Shown here: positions 46,301-53,844 of the stretch, one piece after another | How the letters are laid out: each line of letters opens with the position of its first letter | Position numbering within the stretch: the first letter of the stretch is position 1 | NCBI RefSeq assembly: GCF_001870735.1 | Contig: NZ_MORL01000004.1 | Coordinates: 460,631-524,630 of the forward strand | Length of the DNA: 64,000 nucleotides | Source of the DNA: Arsenicibacter rosenii | GTDB lineage: Bacteria > Bacteroidota > Bacteroidia > Cytophagales > Spirosomataceae | Direction of reading: 5' to 3' | Made by a program: the position numbers and the translations under genes | Notes under the pieces: model-generated | What the model saw: the letters and a program-made list of their open reading frames with translations, nothing else | Told to the model about the DNA's origin: nothing | The model's database searches: none

Positions 46301-46580
46301 ACTTGACAAGGAAGTTGGTTCGATTGAAGCGGGGAAACTGGCCGACATTCTGATCCTCGACAAGAGTCCGCTACAGGACCTGCGCAACAGCGAAACGATC
46401 CGGTATGTGATGGCCAACGGACACTTGTACGATGCCGCCACGATGAACGAAACCGGCATGGTCAGCCGTCCGCGGGCGAAGTTCTTCTGGGAAACCAACC
46501 GCTACAACGACGCCTTCGAATGGCACGCCGAAACCCGCAGCTTCGGCAATGTCCACTGCATTTGCCAGGGACAACATTAA
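43308..46580 (+). CDS. Secreted TolB-like propeller - amidohydrolase fusion protein
   Basis: 1090 residues with a signal peptide (cleavage near residue 22, GSVMAQ). Residues of about 45-620 are PD40/TolB-type propeller repeats, each with a SPDGK-type turn (ISPDGKEIVF, YSPDGKRISF, WTPDGQYII, FSPDGKFILY). From about 655 on comes an amidohydrolase barrel: MPGLIDSHAHIGTG (His-x-His metal site), TTVEHNIPVD, VSVHLGAHGQ and the closing ATIGPARNLGLDKEVGSIEAGKLADILIL. It would hydrolyse amide or ester bonds of an unknown substrate, perhaps a cyclic dipeptide or imide, in the periplasm. A 22-bp hairpin follows the stop codon. Confidence 0.9.
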   Translation: MNKLCTVLLTGSLLAAGSVMAQKKETWDVTKPHGPSRDVSFTTSEGTWMNLDISPDGKEIVFDMLGDLYTLPITGGEAKLLSGGLALEVQPRYSPDGKRISFTSDRGGGDNIWTINRDGSGLRQITNEDFRLLNNAVWTPDGQYIIARKHFTASRSLGAGEMWMYHSSGVSSGIQLTKRKNDQQDAGEPCVSPDGRYVYYSEDVSPGPIFQYNKDPNGQIYAIRRFDRQTGETKNIVTGPGGAVRPQISPDGRQLAFVRRVRTKSVLFIHDLKTGEEFPVFDQLNKDQQEAWAIMGLYTNYNWTPDGKDIIIWAKGKFFRVNVATTKATEIPFTVNAKLTVQDAVRFPQTVFSPTFESKMIRHTRTSPDEKFIVFHAAGFLYRKTLPNGKPERLTSDTGVFEYEPTFSPDGKFILYTTWSDSLTGSIRKYTLATRKIEVLTKEKGFYHAPAISPDGTQLVYRKSSGNNFMGYAYGKEPGLYLMPISGGTPRLLREGGDDPMFNKAGDRIFFVEGGAANALKSVSLNNTDEQTHFTSQYATKFVPSPDGRWIAFQELFQLYIAPFPAAGKGIDLSGGTRSFPVYKVTRDAGDYLHWSTDSQKLHWTIGPEYFTRSVQQSFAFVEGAPDKLPPIDSTGIQIGLTLTADVPKGIVAFKNGTILTMKDDAQGQPLVIENGTVVVQDNKILSVGPASQVTIPAGAREIDATGKTIMPGLIDSHAHIGTGNDKSPQQQWSYFANLAYGVTTVHDPSSNTEMVFSQSEMVKAGRMVGPRIYSTGTILYGADGDFKAIINSLDDAKSHLRRLKAVGAFSVKSYNQPRRNQRQQVIQAARDLQMMVVPEGGSFFNHNMTMIMDGHTTVEHNIPVDPVYKDVVQLWSNSKTGYTPTLIVSFGSVSGEYYWYQKTNVWEQERLLRFTPRAVIDSRSRRRQMLPDDDFGHIGNSQTAKKLADAGVSVHLGAHGQLQGLGAHWELWMLGQGGISNMQALKQATIGPARNLGLDKEVGSIEAGKLADILILDKSPLQDLRNSETIRYVMANGHLYDAATMNETGMVSRPRAKFFWETNRYNDAFEWHAETRSFGNVHCICQGQH

Positions 46581-46586
46581 TTTTTT

Positions 46587-46635
46587 GTTGGTTTTGTTCG
46601 CTGAGTGGCGGCACCACTCAGCGAACAAAACCAAC
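46587..46635. repeat. Perfect 22-bp hairpin after the amidohydrolase gene
   Basis: GTTGGTTTTGTTCGCTGAGTGG (46587-46608) pairs fully with 46614-46635 across a 5-base loop. No T run follows, so it may stabilise or process the message rather than terminate it. Directly repeated ACTCAGC words follow up to the VOC gene start. Confidence 0.85.
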
Positions 46636-46668
46636 CCGGAACAACTCAGCAACTCAGCATAAAAAACT

Positions 46669-47079
46669 ATGAGCATAGCCATCAACCGTCTCCAGCACAT
46701 CGGTCTGCCTGTTACCGACCTTGCCATTTCTGAAGCCTTCTATCAGCGGCTGGATTTTGAACCCGTTATGCGGTCAACGTTCATGCACGAAGGCGCCGAA
46801 GGCAAGGTGTCAATGATGAAGCGCGGCGAGATGATCATGGAACTCTACCAGATGCCCGAGCCGGAACTGAGCCGCGTCCGGCAGCGCACCGACGGCCGCA
46901 TCGACCATATTGCGTTTGATGTCGATGACGTTGACGAGACCTTTGCCCAACTGAAACAGGAAGGCTTCGATGTCATTGAAGAGGCGCCGGTATTTCTTAA
47001 TTTCTGGCAGAAAGGCTGCAAGTACTGCTACATCCTCGGCCCCGACGGCGAGCGGCTGGAGTTCTGTCAGATTTTGTAA
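46669..47079 (+). CDS. VOC family (glyoxalase/dioxygenase-fold) protein
   Basis: 136 residues, cytosolic. The two beta-alpha-beta-beta-beta modules are visible: LQHIGLPVTDLAISEAFYQRLDFEPV and RIDHIAFDVDDVDETFAQLKQEGF, with His residues at the usual first metal position of each half and Glu in GERLEFCQ at the end. The superfamily includes glyoxalases and dioxygenases; the reaction is not predictable. It lies 88 bases after the amidohydrolase gene, separated by a strong hairpin. Confidence 0.85.
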   Translation: MSIAINRLQHIGLPVTDLAISEAFYQRLDFEPVMRSTFMHEGAEGKVSMMKRGEMIMELYQMPEPELSRVRQRTDGRIDHIAFDVDDVDETFAQLKQEGFDVIEEAPVFLNFWQKGCKYCYILGPDGERLEFCQIL

Positions 47080-47107
47080 CACGGAATGCTATTCCGTGCT
47101 ACCTTTT
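47080..47107 (+). terminator. CACGGAAT hairpin terminator after the VOC gene
   Basis: CACGGAAT, loop GCT, ATTCCGTG, then CTACC and a T run. The stem word is the same as at 8412-8432. It lies between convergent genes. Confidence 0.75.
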
Positions 47108-47121
47108 TTACTATGCCCCGA

Positions 47122-47598
47122 CTAAATGGCAAATCGGGTATACAATCGGGTATCTAACGGGAAAGGGAAATTTGACGCAATAGTCAGCTTTTTAAATGCT
47201 GAATGATTAGGATTCAATAAACAGTTATATTCAAAATCGACTAAAGCAGAAGGCACCTTAAAACCCATATATTTCGGGTTTTCTTCCTGATACCATATGC
47301 TTAATAGTGTATTCGTTTTCGTATAATTACTCTTCCAGTCTGAGCTCAGGTAATGAACCGGAAACATAGCAATTAGCGGGTCATCTACCTCAAAGCGGAC
47401 GAGATTGTAGGCCGGAGCGCCTGCTTTTGGATCAAATGTTAGATGAGCAAGTACTTCCAGTATAGCTAATGACGCTGATGTAGCCGTATACAATACGCCA
47501 TATTGGTCTGTATTCCACCTACCCGGTGATTTGATAGATCCAACCGGGTTAAACGGATCGCTACTATAAGCTGTTTTTACTAAGCGAAATAACTCCAT
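47122..47598 (-). CDS. RES-domain toxin (NAD+-consuming)
   Basis: 158 residues. The RES fold is recognised by an N-terminal FRLVKTAY with Arg, then SPGRWN (Gly-Arg-Trp-Asn, catalytic Arg), SLAILEVLAHL (conserved Glu) and NCLLNPNHSAF (conserved Ser). RES toxins break down NAD+ and stop growth unless held by an Xre/MbcA-type antitoxin. The antitoxin gene is immediately upstream with a 6-base gap on the same strand, the usual order. The pair is more AT-rich than its neighbours, which suggests acquisition. Confidence 0.9.
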   Translation of the reverse strand: MELFRLVKTAYSSDPFNPVGSIKSPGRWNTDQYGVLYTATSASLAILEVLAHLTFDPKAGAPAYNLVRFEVDDPLIAMFPVHYLSSDWKSNYTKTNTLLSIWYQEENPKYMGFKVPSALVDFEYNCLLNPNHSAFKKLTIASNFPFPLDTRLYTRFAI

Positions 47599-47604
47599 TA
47601 TTAA

Positions 47605-48423
47605 TTAATACCCGATTGAATACTCGATCCGGCTAAGTAATTGCTCGACGAGTATTATTCCGAAATAATTATCCAGGACATGAATCGGTGCATATACCTG
47701 TTCAACCACAGGCTGATTATCAGCTTCATTACTTCTTGCCCAGAATGTATTAATCGCTTCTTTATCAGGGGATTCAGCTAATTCTTTAAGAGAAAGCACT
47801 TTGGGTGCTTTTGATTTATGTCTGCTTTCACTATCGACGATTTGTACCTGTGGATTTGGCCTTCTTAACCATGAAATCAGACTTTTCTGATTACCGTCAA
47901 ATACGCTTAGCCCAAACAAGATTAATCGTTTGAGCATCAATAAATGAGCTTGCTGAAATACAGTAAGAGGCTTATCAGACTGATTATATAAATGACGCTC
48001 AGAAACACCAAGAATGAATGCCATCTCTTTTTTAGTGAATCCGACAAGGTCAGCAACTTCATTTATATCTTCACGGCTACTGCCTTGCTTTGATTTCCAG
48101 ATCAGCTCTGCTAACTCCGGGGCCATAATCTGATCCATAAACCTATGGCTCTGATCACTAGCTGTACCTTCCATGCGGGCTTGAACACTCGGCATCAGTA
48201 ATTCTGCAAATCGCGCTAAGGTGTTATTCACATCTACTTTATTCTGATCAGAAAGCTCATAAAGATGGTTTAGTGCCTGCGAAAAATTATCCCACCTCAC
48301 ACTATCAAAACTACTTCCGTTCTGAATTGACTCAGACAGAAAATATATCTTCTGCCCTAAATTACTTTCCGCCGTTCTGAGAATATCTATAAAGCTATCC
48401 TTAGTTATTGCTGCATTTTCCAT
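47605..48423 (-). CDS. Xre/MbcA/ParS-type antitoxin, extended form
   Basis: 272 residues, nearly twice the usual length (about 140-160) for RES partners. The C-terminal half has the HTH (EVADLVGFTKKEMAFILGVSERHLYNQSDKPL) and the toxin-binding DUF2384 region (FGLSVFDGNQKSLISWLRRPNPQV). The first about 125 residues are helical and of unknown role (MENAAITKDSFIDILRTAESN onward), perhaps extra dimerisation. It blocks the RES toxin and probably represses its own promoter. A -7 box and a 12-bp palindrome lie just upstream. Confidence 0.82.
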   Translation of the reverse strand: MENAAITKDSFIDILRTAESNLGQKIYFLSESIQNGSSFDSVRWDNFSQALNHLYELSDQNKVDVNNTLARFAELLMPSVQARMEGTASDQSHRFMDQIMAPELAELIWKSKQGSSREDINEVADLVGFTKKEMAFILGVSERHLYNQSDKPLTVFQQAHLLMLKRLILFGLSVFDGNQKSLISWLRRPNPQVQIVDSESRHKSKAPKVLSLKELAESPDKEAINTFWARSNEADNQPVVEQVYAPIHVLDNYFGIILVEQLLSRIEYSIGY

Positions 48424-48436
48424 AGCGATACCACAT

Positions 48437-48478
48437 CAAAATTATGCAACTGTTCATACACGCAACTGCAAATTTGCA
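48437..48478 (-). promoter_or_regulatory. Promoter and operator-like palindrome of the RES/Xre pair
   Basis: The minus strand has TAATTTTG (48437-48444), an exact TAnnTTTG box, with TTG 18 bases upstream (48463-48465). A perfect 12-bp palindrome TGCAAATTTGCA (48467-48478) touches the -33 region and is a good candidate for antitoxin binding. A second inverted pair, TTGTTCCC/GGGAACAA, lies at 48483-48490 and 48522-48529. Confidence 0.55.
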
Positions 48479-48553
48479 CAATTTGTTCCCTGGCATTCAA
48501 ACAAACCTAGTTGTGAAACCCGGGAACAATCTGTACAACATAAGCCTCCATGC

Positions 48554-49231
48554 CTACAAGTTAATCAATCCGTCCTTTAAATGGCCGGCCATTTTTTTTC
48601 TGAACTTCTCCACCTTCGGTACCGAGATTTTCTGGATGTAATATTCATCGGGATGCTGTTTCAGGTAATTCTGATGGTATTTTTCGGCCGGATAAAACGC
48701 CTTGAACGGCACCACTTCCGTTACGATCGGCCCCGTATGGTGGCCGGATGCGTTTTCGCGTTTGATCACGGCATCAATCGTTGCCTTTTCGGCGGCGTTG
48801 CGGTAAAAGACAATCGAACGATAATCGCGCCCGATGTCAGGCCCCTGCCGGTTTTTGGTGGTCGGATCATGGCCGGTAAAAAAGCCCTCCAGCAGTTTTT
48901 CAAAGGAAATTACCTTTGGGTCATAGTACACCTGTACCGTTTCGGCGTGGCCGGTCTGATCGGTCCCCACCTGCTCATAGGTCGGGAATTCAACATCACC
49001 GCCGGCATAGCCCGCCACCGTGGTGCGGACACCTTTCACTTCATTAAACTCCTCCTGAATTGCCCAGAAGCAACCGCCCCCGAACGTGGCCACCGCTTCG
49101 CCGGGGCGCGCTTTGGGCAGCTGGGCGAGCGCGGTGTCTTTGATTTGATTGGAGGAGTCGGCGGTCTGACAGCCTGTTCCGCCCATCAGCCACAAGGCGG
49201 CTATACTCCATACCATAATGATTTGTTTCAT
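48554..49231 (-). CDS. msrA: Peptide-methionine (S)-S-oxide reductase, lipoprotein form
   Basis: 225 residues from the ATG at 49231 (MKQIIMVWSIAALWLMGG); an upstream in-frame ATG at 49270 adds an unlikely leader. A lipobox GGTGC near residue 21 marks it as an exported lipoprotein. The catalytic motif FGGGCFWAIQEEF has the active Cys, and TGHAETVQVYYDP, GHDPTTKNRQGPDIGRDYRS and YHQNYLKQHPDEYY are standard MsrA segments. It repairs oxidised methionine in envelope proteins. The msrB partner is not adjacent. Confidence 0.94.
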   Translation of the reverse strand: MKQIIMVWSIAALWLMGGTGCQTADSSNQIKDTALAQLPKARPGEAVATFGGGCFWAIQEEFNEVKGVRTTVAGYAGGDVEFPTYEQVGTDQTGHAETVQVYYDPKVISFEKLLEGFFTGHDPTTKNRQGPDIGRDYRSIVFYRNAAEKATIDAVIKRENASGHHTGPIVTEVVPFKAFYPAEKYHQNYLKQHPDEYYIQKISVPKVEKFRKKMAGHLKDGLINL

Positions 49232-49374
49232 GCCTGATTGCTGAAGTTTGTTTGTCTGTCTTATAAACACCGGAAAACCGGAAATGATTTATGCAATCCG
49301 GCCCGTTTTTCGACCACTCGCCTAATCCGGATACCATTCATATAAACTTTCTTCCACTACTTGGCATTGCCTAG

Positions 49375-49382
49375 TACCTTTG
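49375..49382 (+). promoter_or_regulatory. Bacteroidota -7 box TACCTTTG upstream of the PspC gene
   Basis: Exact TAnnTTTG match, 70 bases before the start codon. No well-placed -33 box. Confidence 0.4.
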
Positions 49383-49452
49383 AATCAACAACAGCAACAA
49401 ATGCTAAGAACAAGAAAGAAAAATTAATCTGAACGTTAAACAACATACAGTC

Positions 49453-49692
49453 ATGGAACCTAAAAAATTGCAACGGATCACGTCAGAAAAAGTCATTGGT
49501 GGTGTAGCCGCCGGTTTAGCCGATTATTTCGGTATCGACAAGGTGATCGTTCGGGTATTGTTTGTCCTGGGCGTCTTCGCTCCGATTCCGTTCCCGTTCA
49601 TTCTGAGCTATATCGTTCTGTGGATTGCGATGCCAAAGGCTCCCCTTTTCCTCCAGTCCCCAACGCATGATCAGCCTTATTCGGTAGGCTAA
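49453..49692 (+). CDS. PspC domain membrane protein
   Basis: 79 residues, essentially one PspC domain: RITSEKVIGGVAAGLADYFGIDKVIVRVLFVLGVF, then FILSYIVLWIAMPKAP as a membrane helix. PspC proteins sense or resist envelope stress in other bacteria. No pspA or other phage-shock gene is nearby. It stands alone and ends in a strong terminator. Confidence 0.9.
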   Translation: MEPKKLQRITSEKVIGGVAAGLADYFGIDKVIVRVLFVLGVFAPIPFPFILSYIVLWIAMPKAPLFLQSPTHDQPYSVG

Positions 49693-49711
49693 TTTGCCGG
49701 ATAACCTATAA

Positions 49712-49751
49712 AACAAGGCAACGCTCTCCGGAACGCTGCCTCTTGTTTTTT
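49712..49751. terminator. Two-way rho-independent terminator (PspC / GH32)
   Basis: AAACAAGGCA-aCG pairs with CG-cTGCCTcTTGTTT in a long stem, with T runs on both strands (TTTTTT on plus, TTTT on minus). It lies between convergent genes. Confidence 0.85.
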
Positions 49752-49776
49752 AGTACCAATCTGAAAATACTCCTGC

Positions 49777-51429
49777 TCACTTCCAGATTGATTTTGCCGT
49801 ATAGAACGTCAGGTCTTTGACCTCGATCCGGTTACCCCAAAACACCAGCCCTTCCTTACTGGCCGGATTCGGTTTCCGTTCCAGTGAATAGGAGAAGCTG
49901 CCGCCATTGACGAACACTTCCACCGAGGTACGGTCAACGTAAATATCCGCTGTGATCTCCATACTCGTCATGTCTTCGGGCGAGTAGAACGCCCCGTTCA
50001 GCAGGTTGTGGTTCAGGTCGTAATCGAGGATTTTCTGCCCGAACAGCGAAAGACCGGCACTCGTGGCATGCGACAGTTTCAGGGTAGTCTGCAACCGGAA
50101 CTGATCCAGCGACCCGACCGATTTCAGTTGCTCATTTGCCTCCGTTGCGCTCAGCGCCGTCCATTGACCGGTCGGCGCAAACAGTTGTTCGACTTCTTTG
50201 ACCGGCACACTTACCAGGCGCGAGCCGTTTTTAGTAGTCCGGAGCTGGAGTTCGGTCGGCAACAGCATCATGCCGTTGAAAGGCATGCCTGGCTGCTGTA
50301 CCCGTCCCCAGCCGATCTGAATGCGGCGGGGATCACTGCCGGGCATGTTCGTAAAAGTCTGTGCGGCATAGATGGTGCCGTTTGTATAGGCATGTTTGCC
50401 AGACTCGGGAGTGAACTTCTTTCCGTCAAAGCTCCCGATCATGTAGGTGGCCGACGCGCCGTACATCACCCATTTTTTCTTTCCGTTGTCGCCGTCAACC
50501 GGCAGTTCAAACAAATCCGGGCATTCCCAGAAACCGGTTGTGTGGCTCTCGTACTGCCACTGTTTCAGGTTTTTCGAGGTATAAATGGAATGGCCGTCGC
50601 GTTCATTCAGCACCATGACCCAATGCTTGCCGGGCGCATACCAGAACACGCGGGGATCCCGGGTGTCCTTGCTGTTCCATTTCGCCTTTGAGTCGATCAC
50701 GGGGTTCTGCGCGTACTTTGTCCACGTCCGGCCTTTGTCCAGACTATAGGCAAGGCACTGTACTTCCTTTTCCGGATTGTCGACGGTAAACAGCGCGATC
50801 ATCGCCGGTACGTTCCCCTGGTTGAAGCCGGCGGTGTTGTCATAATCAATCACCGTTGACCCCGAGAACATCGTTCCCATCCGGTCGGGCAGCAGCGCGG
50901 TTTGCAGCTCCTGCCAGTGAATCATGTCTTTGCTCACGGCATGCCCCCACGACATGTTCTCCCATTCGCGTTCAAAGGGGTTGTGCTGGTAAAACAGGTG
51001 GTATTCGCCGTCGTAGAAGATCATGCCGTTGGGGTCGTTGATCCAGCCACGGCGGGTGGTAAAGTGGTACTGCGGCCGGTTTTTCTCGTGGTAAAGGGAG
51101 TCCTGGCCGGCAAAGCGGTCGTCCTGATAAATTGTTTCGAGGCCATCGGCTTTGCCGTCGTAACGGATGGTGATGGTTTTGCCCATCGCACCGGCCATGT
51201 CGCAGAACACCCAGTAGTCGGGCTTACCGGCAGCCAGCCGGATTTTAAACGACCGCTCCCCGCCGGGCATGGTCAGTTGCATCGTGCCTCGGTCCTGCGC
51301 CTGCGCGACCGGCAGATTCAGGTATCGTTTGGTAATGGTCAGTGTCCGGGTCTGGGCCAGCAGCGGTTGTGCTACGCCTGACAGCAGACAGGTTAAGGCC
51401 AGCAGGCGAAGGGTTCGGGGTGTTTTCAT
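49777..51429 (-). CDS. Glycoside hydrolase family 32 fructanase/levanase
   Basis: 550 residues from the ATG at 51429 (MKTPRTLRLLALTCLLSG), which begins a signal peptide ending QPLLAQ. The N-terminal domain (about 25-125) is the Bacteroidota DUF4980 type. The five-bladed propeller has all GH32 catalytic motifs: WINDPNGMIFYDGEYHLFYQHNP (nucleophile Asp), TRDPRVFW (stabilising Asp) and ECPDLFE (acid/base Glu). A C-terminal beta-sandwich follows (YVDRTSVEVFVNGGSFSYS). It cleaves fructose from levan, inulin or sucrose outside the cytoplasm. No SusC/SusD-type uptake genes are beside it. Confidence 0.94.
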   Translation of the reverse strand: MKTPRTLRLLALTCLLSGVAQPLLAQTRTLTITKRYLNLPVAQAQDRGTMQLTMPGGERSFKIRLAAGKPDYWVFCDMAGAMGKTITIRYDGKADGLETIYQDDRFAGQDSLYHEKNRPQYHFTTRRGWINDPNGMIFYDGEYHLFYQHNPFEREWENMSWGHAVSKDMIHWQELQTALLPDRMGTMFSGSTVIDYDNTAGFNQGNVPAMIALFTVDNPEKEVQCLAYSLDKGRTWTKYAQNPVIDSKAKWNSKDTRDPRVFWYAPGKHWVMVLNERDGHSIYTSKNLKQWQYESHTTGFWECPDLFELPVDGDNGKKKWVMYGASATYMIGSFDGKKFTPESGKHAYTNGTIYAAQTFTNMPGSDPRRIQIGWGRVQQPGMPFNGMMLLPTELQLRTTKNGSRLVSVPVKEVEQLFAPTGQWTALSATEANEQLKSVGSLDQFRLQTTLKLSHATSAGLSLFGQKILDYDLNHNLLNGAFYSPEDMTSMEITADIYVDRTSVEVFVNGGSFSYSLERKPNPASKEGLVFWGNRIEVKDLTFYTAKSIWK

Positions 51430-51582
51430 ATCAGGCAGGGATTTAAGGCCAGGGGATAAATTCCATCGCAAAATAAGCATTGGCGAGGGATGATTCTCTT
51501 TTTGCCAGTAGCGGAATTTATTAGGTTTACAAAAAAAGCCGCAAGCAGGCATTCCACTAAATTTACTTGCATACATATCCCT

Positions 51583-52995
51583 ATGAAATCACTCTTCCTG
51601 ACTCCCCTTTGCGTCTGCCTTTTCCTGTTACAGACCGCCTCCGGCCAAACTGCCCGGCAAGCGAACCTGAGCGATGCCGAAAAAATCATGGGGCTATCCA
51701 CCTTCTGGGCAGAAGCCAGTCAGAACTTTGCCTATTTCGACAAAGCCAACATCAACTGGGACAGCACCTATAAAGCCTATATCCCGAAGGTACTGGCCAC
51801 TAAGAATACCTGGGAGTATTATCGGGTGCTGGAGCGGTTCTGTGCGCTGCTGAAAGACGGCCATACAAACATCAATGCCCCCTGGTCACTATATGGCTAC
51901 TCAACCTATGTCCCGTTCCGGTTTACCTACATTGACCAGAAACCATACGTAACACGGGTATTAAAAGGATTATCGGATTCGGTGCCGGTAGGCTCCGAAC
52001 TGCTCACGGTCAACGGCATTCCGGTGCAAACCTACCTCCGCGATGAGGTATTGCCCTACATTTCCTCCTCGGCGCCCCACGAACGCATGAATACGGCCAT
52101 GTTCCGGATCTGGGGTGCAACCGCCGACACAATTACCGTCTATCCGCTGACGTTCCGTACGCCGGCGGGTAAGGAGATCAGCTTTCAGTCGCGGCTGTTT
52201 TCGCAGCGCGAACGGGACGGTTCAACATGGCTGCTGGGTAACGGCCGGGACGTTCCTAAAACTAAGCTATCCCGGTTAACCATACTGCCCAACGGTGTAG
52301 CTCATGTTGAACTGAACAGCTTCGGGGAAGAAAAAATCATAGGCGAATTTAAGGCTATGCTCCCCCAACTGCGGGCCGCGAAAGCCATAATTCTGGACGT
52401 ACGGGAGAATGGCGGCGGCAGCACGTCCATCGGCGCGGAGATCATGAAATACTTCACCGCCCAGAAAACGTTTACCGGTTCGGCATGGCGCACCCGCGAA
52501 ACACGCTCATCCTACAAGGCATGGGGAAAATTTCTGCTGGAAGAACCCTTCGACTCAATAAAGTATAAAAATGATAGCTGGTATCGCCGGTCGTACCAGA
52601 CCGTAACGGGAACAAGCTGGTATATTGCCGACCCGAACGAGTTTACCAATGACCTGACCGAACCCCGGCTCACGATGCCGGTTGTTATTCTGGCGGGTAA
52701 CAATACCGCCTCCGCCGCCGAAGACTTTCTGATCATTGCCCGTCAGCTGAAAGACCGGAAAATCCCCGTTATCGGGCAACCTTCCTTCGGCAGCACCGGC
52801 CAGCCGCTTATGTTTCCGATGCCGGGCGGTGGCTCAGCCCGCATCTGTACCAAGCGCGACACCTATGCCGACGGCACCGACTTCGTGGGTATCGGCGTTA
52901 AGCCTGATATTGAAGTAAACCCGACACTTACCGATCTGATGGCCGGCCGTGATGCTGCGCTGGATAAAGCAGTTCAATGGGTGACAAAAAAATAA
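51583..52995 (+). CDS. Secreted S41 family peptidase
   Basis: 470 residues from the ATG at 51583 (MKSLFLTPLCVCLFLLQ), which begins a signal peptide ending in ASGQ. A longer frame from 51490 reads through upstream DNA. After a helical N-terminal part and a PDZ-like region (VPVGSELLTVNGIPVQTYL), the tail-specific protease core shows AIILDVRENGGGSTSIG and LAGNNTASAAEDFLI, the latter with the catalytic Ser. Conserved GQPSFGSTGQP and GTDFVGIGVKPDIEV complete it. The target in the periplasm is unknown. Divergent from GH32 and convergent with EcsC. Confidence 0.9.
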   Translation: MKSLFLTPLCVCLFLLQTASGQTARQANLSDAEKIMGLSTFWAEASQNFAYFDKANINWDSTYKAYIPKVLATKNTWEYYRVLERFCALLKDGHTNINAPWSLYGYSTYVPFRFTYIDQKPYVTRVLKGLSDSVPVGSELLTVNGIPVQTYLRDEVLPYISSSAPHERMNTAMFRIWGATADTITVYPLTFRTPAGKEISFQSRLFSQRERDGSTWLLGNGRDVPKTKLSRLTILPNGVAHVELNSFGEEKIIGEFKAMLPQLRAAKAIILDVRENGGGSTSIGAEIMKYFTAQKTFTGSAWRTRETRSSYKAWGKFLLEEPFDSIKYKNDSWYRRSYQTVTGTSWYIADPNEFTNDLTEPRLTMPVVILAGNNTASAAEDFLIIARQLKDRKIPVIGQPSFGSTGQPLMFPMPGGGSARICTKRDTYADGTDFVGIGVKPDIEVNPTLTDLMAGRDAALDKAVQWVTKK

Positions 52996-52997
52996 GG

Positions 52998-53738
52998 TTA
53001 CCGGTACAACGGAGCATCACTCCGTTGTACAATCCGCATCCGGTAGGCATTCATGGCCGTTACGCCCAGTTTGTCCAGCAGCCGGTAGTTGACCACCAGC
53101 CCGACGGCAGCCCCGATACCGGGAATGAGCTGTGCCATTTTGGCCAGATCAATGTAATCGCGGTACTCCTCCTGAAAGGTCTGCCAGTCGAACTGATGAA
53201 TGTCGTCGGGCAGCGACCGGCTATAGGTATCCCACTGCTGCATACGCCGGAACACCTCCAGCCGGTGGTCGGGGCTCGAAAAGGCCAGCTGAAAAATGTG
53301 CATGATGTAAAGCCGTTCGCGGTAGTCGTTGCCGGAAAACCCGTACAGCGCGGCTATTTCAAACAGGAGCTTTACCTTCAGCGTCAGCAGCAACGGAAAA
53401 TCGGCCAGTCCGAGTAAAATACCACCCGCACCGGTGATCCCCCCTTCGGCCGCACCGGTTGTTTTGTAAAACTCAATCCGCGTTTTTACCACCGCCTCCC
53501 GCTCCTGCAGCGAGGTGCCGACCGTTGGCTGACGGGTCAGCTTATCAGCCCCAAACAGGACCACCCGCGTCATCTGTTTAATTACGGTCGTAATCACCGT
53601 CCTGACTTTTTGGGGAATAAACCGGTTCATCCGCCGCTGAAGACCTTTGGCGAGCCGGTCGAAAGTGGTCGGTGGTTTCTGCATCTGCTGTTGCCAGCGC
53701 TGCAATTCATTGAGTACTTGCTGTTCGTAAGGTGCCAT
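52998..53738 (-). CDS. EcsC family protein
   Basis: 246 residues from the ATG at 53738 (MAPYEQQVLNELQRWQQQMQ). The EcsC family region covers most of the chain, with GGITGAGGILLGLADFPLLLTLKVKLLFEIAALYGF and LIPGIGAAVGLVVNYRLLDKLGVTAMNAYRMR as its conserved hydrophobic stretches. The name comes from an ABC-transporter operon in Bacillus; the molecular function is not known. The last codons of the gene are encoded by a perfect hairpin (53004-53030). Confidence 0.88.
   Translation of the reverse strand: MAPYEQQVLNELQRWQQQMQKPPTTFDRLAKGLQRRMNRFIPQKVRTVITTVIKQMTRVVLFGADKLTRQPTVGTSLQEREAVVKTRIEFYKTTGAAEGGITGAGGILLGLADFPLLLTLKVKLLFEIAALYGFSGNDYRERLYIMHIFQLAFSSPDHRLEVFRRMQQWDTYSRSLPDDIHQFDWQTFQEEYRDYIDLAKMAQLIPGIGAAVGLVVNYRLLDKLGVTAMNAYRMRIVQRSDAPLYR
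53004..53030. repeat. ACAACGGAG hairpin at convergent gene ends
   Basis: GTACAACGGAG, loop CATCA, CTCCGTTGTAC: a perfect 11-bp stem lying within the last codons of EcsC and just after the S41 stop codon. Confidence 0.8.
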
Positions 53739-53844
53739 ACGTTTGGGTAACAATTGACCGGTCGCAGTAGTTTTCGGATTGTGTATCTTCGCCCTGATAT
53801 TGCTGCTCACTCAATTACTAAACCACTAAATCACTCAATAAACA

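Noticed and set aside
48424..48553. Search for a small RNA or third toxin-antitoxin gene upstream of the antitoxin
   Set aside because: Only promoter-like and palindromic elements are seen; no start codon with a credible frame and no RNA-like fold beyond the short inverted repeats.
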